From: Tritrichomonas musculus
Taxonomy: Eukaryota > Parabasalia > Tritrichomonadida > Tritrichomonadidae
Reading direction: 5' to 3'
DNA length: 64,000 nucleotides
Assembly (NCBI GenBank): GCA_039105265.1
Contig: JAPFFF010000003.1
Location: 6,200,001-6,264,000 of the forward strand
The translations under genes were made by a program, and so were the position numbers. Positions 60,741 through 64,000 of the stretch are shown here, piece by piece. The notes under the pieces are model-generated. The model searched no databases and was not told where the DNA came from. It saw only the letters and a list, made by a program, of their open reading frames with translations. Each line of letters starts with the position of its first letter. Positions within the stretch are counted from its first letter, which is position 1.

Positions 60741-62537
60741 TTATTCATTTCCAAGAGTCCCAGTAAGCGAGTTCTGTGATCTTTTACTGTATTTTGCCCG
60801 AAGATCCTCTATATCTATTCCAAACTTTTCAGCAATAAGTTGCAGATTTGGTGATTCACCATTTCCGATAAGTCTATGTAATTCATCCATCATTTCTGCT
60901 TTCTTCTTCTGAAGTTCTTTAGTTCTAAGCATTTTCATTCTAGTTTCATTATGTTTCTCTTCTTGAAGCATTTCAACTGTTCTCATCTTTTCATCAAGAT
61001 TTCTTTGAGCAACCATTTTCTCGTATTCGTTTCTTCTTTGAAGTCTCTTTGCATTATCTTCACCTATTCTTACTTTTAGCCATTGCATTGCAGCTTTATT
61101 TTGAAGATCTTCTTCTGCTTTCTTCTTCATCTGTTCAAATTTAGCATCTTTTTCAGCCATCCTTTGATTAAATACTTCGAGCTGTTGACGTAATATTTCT
61201 TCTGATTTCCTCTTTTTCTCTAAACGTTGTTTATTCCTTTCTTGCTCTTCTGTTCGGGCTAATTCAGCTTTTCTCATTTTTTCTTCTTTAATTTCTTGAT
61301 ATCGTTTGGTAGCTTCATCATATTTGCTTTGATATTGCATCTTTCTCTTCATATCTTCTTCCTCAATTCGTTGTTTCGCTTCTGCTGATCGTTTGACTTT
61401 TTCTTCGTTTTTCTTTTTGAGTTCTGTAAGTTGCATTTGCTTTTGCTTTCGATGTTCTTCAAGTCTTTGCTGAAGAACTTTTTCATCTTCTTGCATCTTT
61501 GCTATTTTATTCTCTAATTCTTCTTTTTCTCGCTTTTGCGATAATGTCATTCGTTCAATTTGTTTTTGCATTAGTTCCTGATGTTGCTGCTTAAGAGCAG
61601 CGAGTTCTTCTTGGCGTGCTTTTAGACGCTCTTCTTCACGCTTTTTGAGTTCTTGATCTTTTTCTTCTTTTCTCTGTAATTCCTCTAATTCTTTCTTCTT
61701 TTTCTCTTCTTGGAGTTTCTTCATTTTCTCTTCTTTAGCCTTTTCTAATTGTTCTGCTTCAAGTCTTCGGGCTCGTTCAGCTTCAATTTTTTGTTCACGG
61801 CGATGTTGATCTTCTAATTCTTGTTTGGCTTTAGCTTCTGCGATTTCAGCTTCACGTTGCCTAACTCTTTGCATTACTTTCATTTCTCTTTCTTTACGTT
61901 TTGCTGCTTCTTCTTGTTGTTTTTTCTTTTTCATTTCTTCTTGCATTCGAACAATCTCTTGCATTTTTTTATTTCTTTCTTGCTCTTGTAGCTTCATATC
62001 TGTCTTAATAATTTCTCGACCAATCATTTGCTCAATTTCACGTTTTTGAGCTTGCTGAAATTTTTCTAATTCCATATCAGCAACAGTTTTGGTAGCACCA
62101 TCACTCATTGCACGCGTTCGATATTTTTGGTTAAAGTTTGCGCGTCGCTCTTGCTCGGAGAGAATGGTCTCACGAGCTTCTGTGACTTGGCGAATTGTAT
62201 CAAGACGACGTTGTTCGAGTTCATTTAAAATACGTTCGCGAATCATTTGATCACCAGGAATGCGATTCCTTTCTTCTTTGGATAGAGGGATTAAATCGTC
62301 TGGTAAAACACCAACTTTTTGCATGGCTTCAATCGTTGCGGGTTCAGTGAATTGTGGCGGCGTTGTTGCTTTATCTGCATCAAATTGAAGAATTCCAAAG
62401 CTATTTTGACGACTTGAATCATTTAATGCGCGAGATGTTTTACTATTAGTTCTTCGAAAACGACCTTCTGATGGGGCAGTTGGCTCGGTTGGAGTGTGAT
62501 TAGTGTCTTTTGCGCGTGATCGAGAGGACTTTTGCAT
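60741..62537 (-). CDS. 598-residue Lys/Glu/Gln-rich coiled-coil protein
   Basis: Residues 1-50 are basic and disordered (SRSRAKDTNHTP). Residues ~60-110 are the least repetitive (IEAMQKVGVLPDDLIPLSKE, then RIPGDQMIRERILNELEQRR). From ~150 to ~555 it is one very long single helix or coil of Lys, Glu, Gln and Arg (trichohyalin-like). The C-terminus (NLQLIAEKFGIDIEDLRAKY) is a short distinct segment. It likely belongs to the flagellar or costal cytoskeleton, which is inference from type alone. Upstream are two AACTTTTTCT copies and CGTACGTTA. Confidence 0.75.
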   Translation of the reverse strand: MQKSSRSRAKDTNHTPTEPTAPSEGRFRRTNSKTSRALNDSSRQNSFGILQFDADKATTPPQFTEPATIEAMQKVGVLPDDLIPLSKEERNRIPGDQMIRERILNELEQRRLDTIRQVTEARETILSEQERRANFNQKYRTRAMSDGATKTVADMELEKFQQAQKREIEQMIGREIIKTDMKLQEQERNKKMQEIVRMQEEMKKKKQQEEAAKRKEREMKVMQRVRQREAEIAEAKAKQELEDQHRREQKIEAERARRLEAEQLEKAKEEKMKKLQEEKKKKELEELQRKEEKDQELKKREEERLKARQEELAALKQQHQELMQKQIERMTLSQKREKEELENKIAKMQEDEKVLQQRLEEHRKQKQMQLTELKKKNEEKVKRSAEAKQRIEEEDMKRKMQYQSKYDEATKRYQEIKEEKMRKAELARTEEQERNKQRLEKKRKSEEILRQQLEVFNQRMAEKDAKFEQMKKKAEEDLQNKAAMQWLKVRIGEDNAKRLQRRNEYEKMVAQRNLDEKMRTVEMLQEEKHNETRMKMLRTKELQKKKAEMMDELHRLIGNGESPNLQLIAEKFGIDIEDLRAKYSKRSQNSLTGTLGNE

Positions 62538-62783
62538 GTAAATCGATTATTTTTAGAAAAAGTTATGGAATATGATTTATTCAACGTATGCTTTTATAGA
62601 AAAAGTTAACAATAACGTACGCATTTCAAGTAAAATGAACTTTTTGATAATAAAAATAATTTCATACTTTTTTTAGTACTAAACTCTTTTTTTCTCATTA
62701 TATTTCATAATCATCAGATATGTTACAAACAAATAAACAAACAAATTTTTTAAAGCATATTTGGTCGTGGATTAGAATTTTAT
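62538..62783. promoter_or_regulatory. Divergent promoter region with repeated AACTTTTTCT motif
   Basis: On the minus strand, toward the coiled-coil gene, AACTTTTTCTAAAA (about 62548-62563) and GTTAACTTTTTCTATAAAAG (62591-62610) are two copies of one motif; CGTACGTTA and ATACGTTGA lie nearby. The plus-strand gene starts at 62784; only AT-rich sequence is seen near it. Confidence 0.45.
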
Positions 62784-64000
62784 ATGTTTTTCTTATTTCT
62801 GCTATTTTTATCTTTCTCAGAACCCAAAGGCAATGAGAACACATATGAAAAACAAGATGCTAAACAGTTTTTATCCAATAATTACAATATTGCAAATAAT
62901 AAATTAAGTTCCTTTAAAAATCATATTAAAAATGTTACAAATTCAGAAATACCACAGGAAAGTAATAGGATTATGGAGAATAATGCGGGTACCAATGAAA
63001 AAAATGAAGAAAAAGATGAAATACCAAAAAGAAAAACAACAAATTTCAATGATCTTAATGCCGAATTAAAAAGAAAAGATAAAAAAATAAAGCGCGGTTC
63101 ATACTCAATTGAAAATTTAGACGATACACCAAGAAGTCAATTTAGAAGAAAATTAAAGAGATTAGCAATAGTAAATGAAAAAGCTTCGATTGAAAAAGAT
63201 GAATCAAAGCTTGATACCAATAAAAAATCAGTTAAAAGTGCAGAAGATGCAAAAGAAAATGAAAAAAGAGAAGAAGAAAAGAAAGAAGATAAAGAAGATG
63301 AAAAGAAAGAAGATGAGAAAGATGAAAAGAAAGAAGACAAAGAAGATGAAAAGAATGAAGGAAAAGATGAAGAAAAGAAGGACGAGAAGAAAGATGACGA
63401 AAAGAAACTAGAGAAAGAAGAAGAAAAGAAGGAAGAAGAGAAACAAGAAGAAAAGAAAAAAGACAAAGATGAAAAGAAGGAAGACAAAGAAGAGAAGAAA
63501 GAAGATACAGAAGATGAAAAGAAAGAAGATGAGAAAGATGAAAAGAAAGAAGATGAGAAAGATGAAAAGAAAGAAGAGAAAGAAGATGAAAAGAAAGAAG
63601 AGAAAGAAGATGAAAAGAAAGAAGAGAAAGAAGATGAAAAGAAAGAAGATGAGAAAGATGAAAAGAAAGAAGATGAGAAAGATGAAAAGAAAGAAGATGA
63701 GAAAGATGAAAAGAAAGAAGAGAAAGAAGATGAAAAGAAAGAAGATAAAGAAGAAAAGAAAGAAAATGAAAAGAAAGAAGATAAAGAAGATGAAAAGAAA
63801 GAAGATACAGAAGATGAAAAGAAAGAAGATGAGAAAGATGAAAAGAAAGAAGATAAAGAAGATGAAAAGAAAGAAGATGAGAAAGATGAAAAGAAAGAAG
63901 AGAAAGAAGATGAAAAGAAAGAAGATAAAGAAGAAAAGAAAGAAGATGAAAAGAAAGAAGATAAAGAAGATGAAAAGAAAGAAGATGAGAAAGATGAAAA
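62784..64000 (+). CDS. Secreted, highly charged Lys/Glu/Asp repeat protein (partial)
   Basis: The ATG at 62784 is the first after an in-frame stop at 62751. It begins MFFLFLLFLSFSEPKGNENT, a clear signal peptide, and stays open to the window edge (~405 codons). Residues ~20-155 are of mixed composition; from about 63240 on it is repeats of DEKKEDEK and EEKEDEKK type with 8-residue (24-bp) periods. Every length change keeps the frame, which argues for a translated gene. Such polyampholyte repeats are extended; a secreted, ER or surface role is inferred. The 3' end lies outside the window. Confidence 0.65.
   Translation, partial: MFFLFLLFLSFSEPKGNENTYEKQDAKQFLSNNYNIANNKLSSFKNHIKNVTNSEIPQESNRIMENNAGTNEKNEEKDEIPKRKTTNFNDLNAELKRKDKKIKRGSYSIENLDDTPRSQFRRKLKRLAIVNEKASIEKDESKLDTNKKSVKSAEDAKENEKREEEKKEDKEDEKKEDEKDEKKEDKEDEKNEGKDEEKKDEKKDDEKKLEKEEEKKEEEKQEEKKKDKDEKKEDKEEKKEDTEDEKKEDEKDEKKEDEKDEKKEEKEDEKKEEKEDEKKEEKEDEKKEDEKDEKKEDEKDEKKEDEKDEKKEEKEDEKKEDKEEKKENEKKEDKEDEKKEDTEDEKKEDEKDEKKEDKEDEKKEDEKDEKKEEKEDEKKEDKEEKKEDEKKEDKEDEKKEDEKDE
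63240..64000 (+). repeat. 24-bp-type purine-only coding repeat
   Basis: Almost exclusively A and G with T only in GAT codons, built from GATGAAAAGAAAGAAGAT-type units of 15, 18 and 24 bp. Still running at the window edge. It lies in frame in the secreted charged protein. Confidence 0.85.

Noticed and set aside
60741-62537. Myosin or kinesin tail
   Set aside because: The coiled coil has no motor domain and is a single long Lys/Glu/Gln-rich helix, so only a generic coiled-coil call is justified.
63137-63487. Minus-strand Ser/Phe-rich frame of 116 codons
   Set aside because: Antisense of the purine-only coding repeat on the plus strand, which has a signal peptide and a continuous frame.

Overview
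The window looks like nuclear DNA of a trichomonad (parabasalid) close to Tritrichomonas. It is very AT-rich. Host genes are long single reading frames with no obvious spliced introns and short AT-rich spacers. The host gene types are typical of the group: a protein kinase fused to Sel1 repeats, a DUF3447-type ankyrin protein, long coiled-coil proteins, and much Polinton and DNA-transposon sequence. The species call is inference from gene content; there is no rRNA or other marker here.

Layout. 1-3.5 kb: a partial gene at the edge, an ankyrin-repeat gene with a degraded 3' end, and a beta-helix/double-RING protein. 3.5-7.5 kb: a graveyard with a Rep-like helicase fossil, a Tc1/mariner transposase remnant and other broken frames. 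7.5-18.7 kb: ordinary host genes, namely an NSE2-like SUMO ligase, a LisH-like protein, a 990-aa coiled coil, an 887-aa protein with a duplicated domain around an Asn-rich repeat, and the kinase-Sel1 protein. 18.7-24.8 kb: a repetitive-family gene split by a 4-kb DDE_Tnp_4 (PIF/Harbinger/IS5-like) transposon with 26-bp inverted ends and a TAATA duplication. That transposon carries a ~121-bp tandem array, itself hit by a 383-bp Mutator-like MITE.

24.8-48.1 kb: two nested Polintons (Mavericks). The inner one (25307-46613) looks whole: near-identical ~485-bp inverted repeats, a 6-bp duplication (CACGCT), and genes for protein-primed DNA polymerase, integrase, capsid, packaging ATPase, a KilA-N protein and a fibre-like repeat protein. 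It sits inside the polymerase gene of an older, broken Polinton whose remnants flank it and whose right end lies in a pogo-like transposase fragment.

48.1-58.8 kb is almost gene-free: hAT, Mutator-like and TA-flanked short elements, a tyrosine-recombinase element with inverted ends, a 2.4-kb minisatellite of 16-bp units and a purine-rich tract. 58.8-64 kb returns to host genes: a UBA2-like SUMO E1 subunit, a coiled-coil protein and the start of a secreted, highly charged repeat protein.

How genes fit together. UBA2 and NSE2 are both in the SUMO pathway, but they are 50 kb apart and their co-occurrence may be chance. The Polinton genes form a replication (polymerase), integration (integrase), packaging (ATPase) and virion (capsid, possible fibre) set, tightly packed with overlapping ends. 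Several host genes share AACTTTTT-type and TTTAACGT-type motifs close upstream of their start codons, which are candidate core promoter elements.
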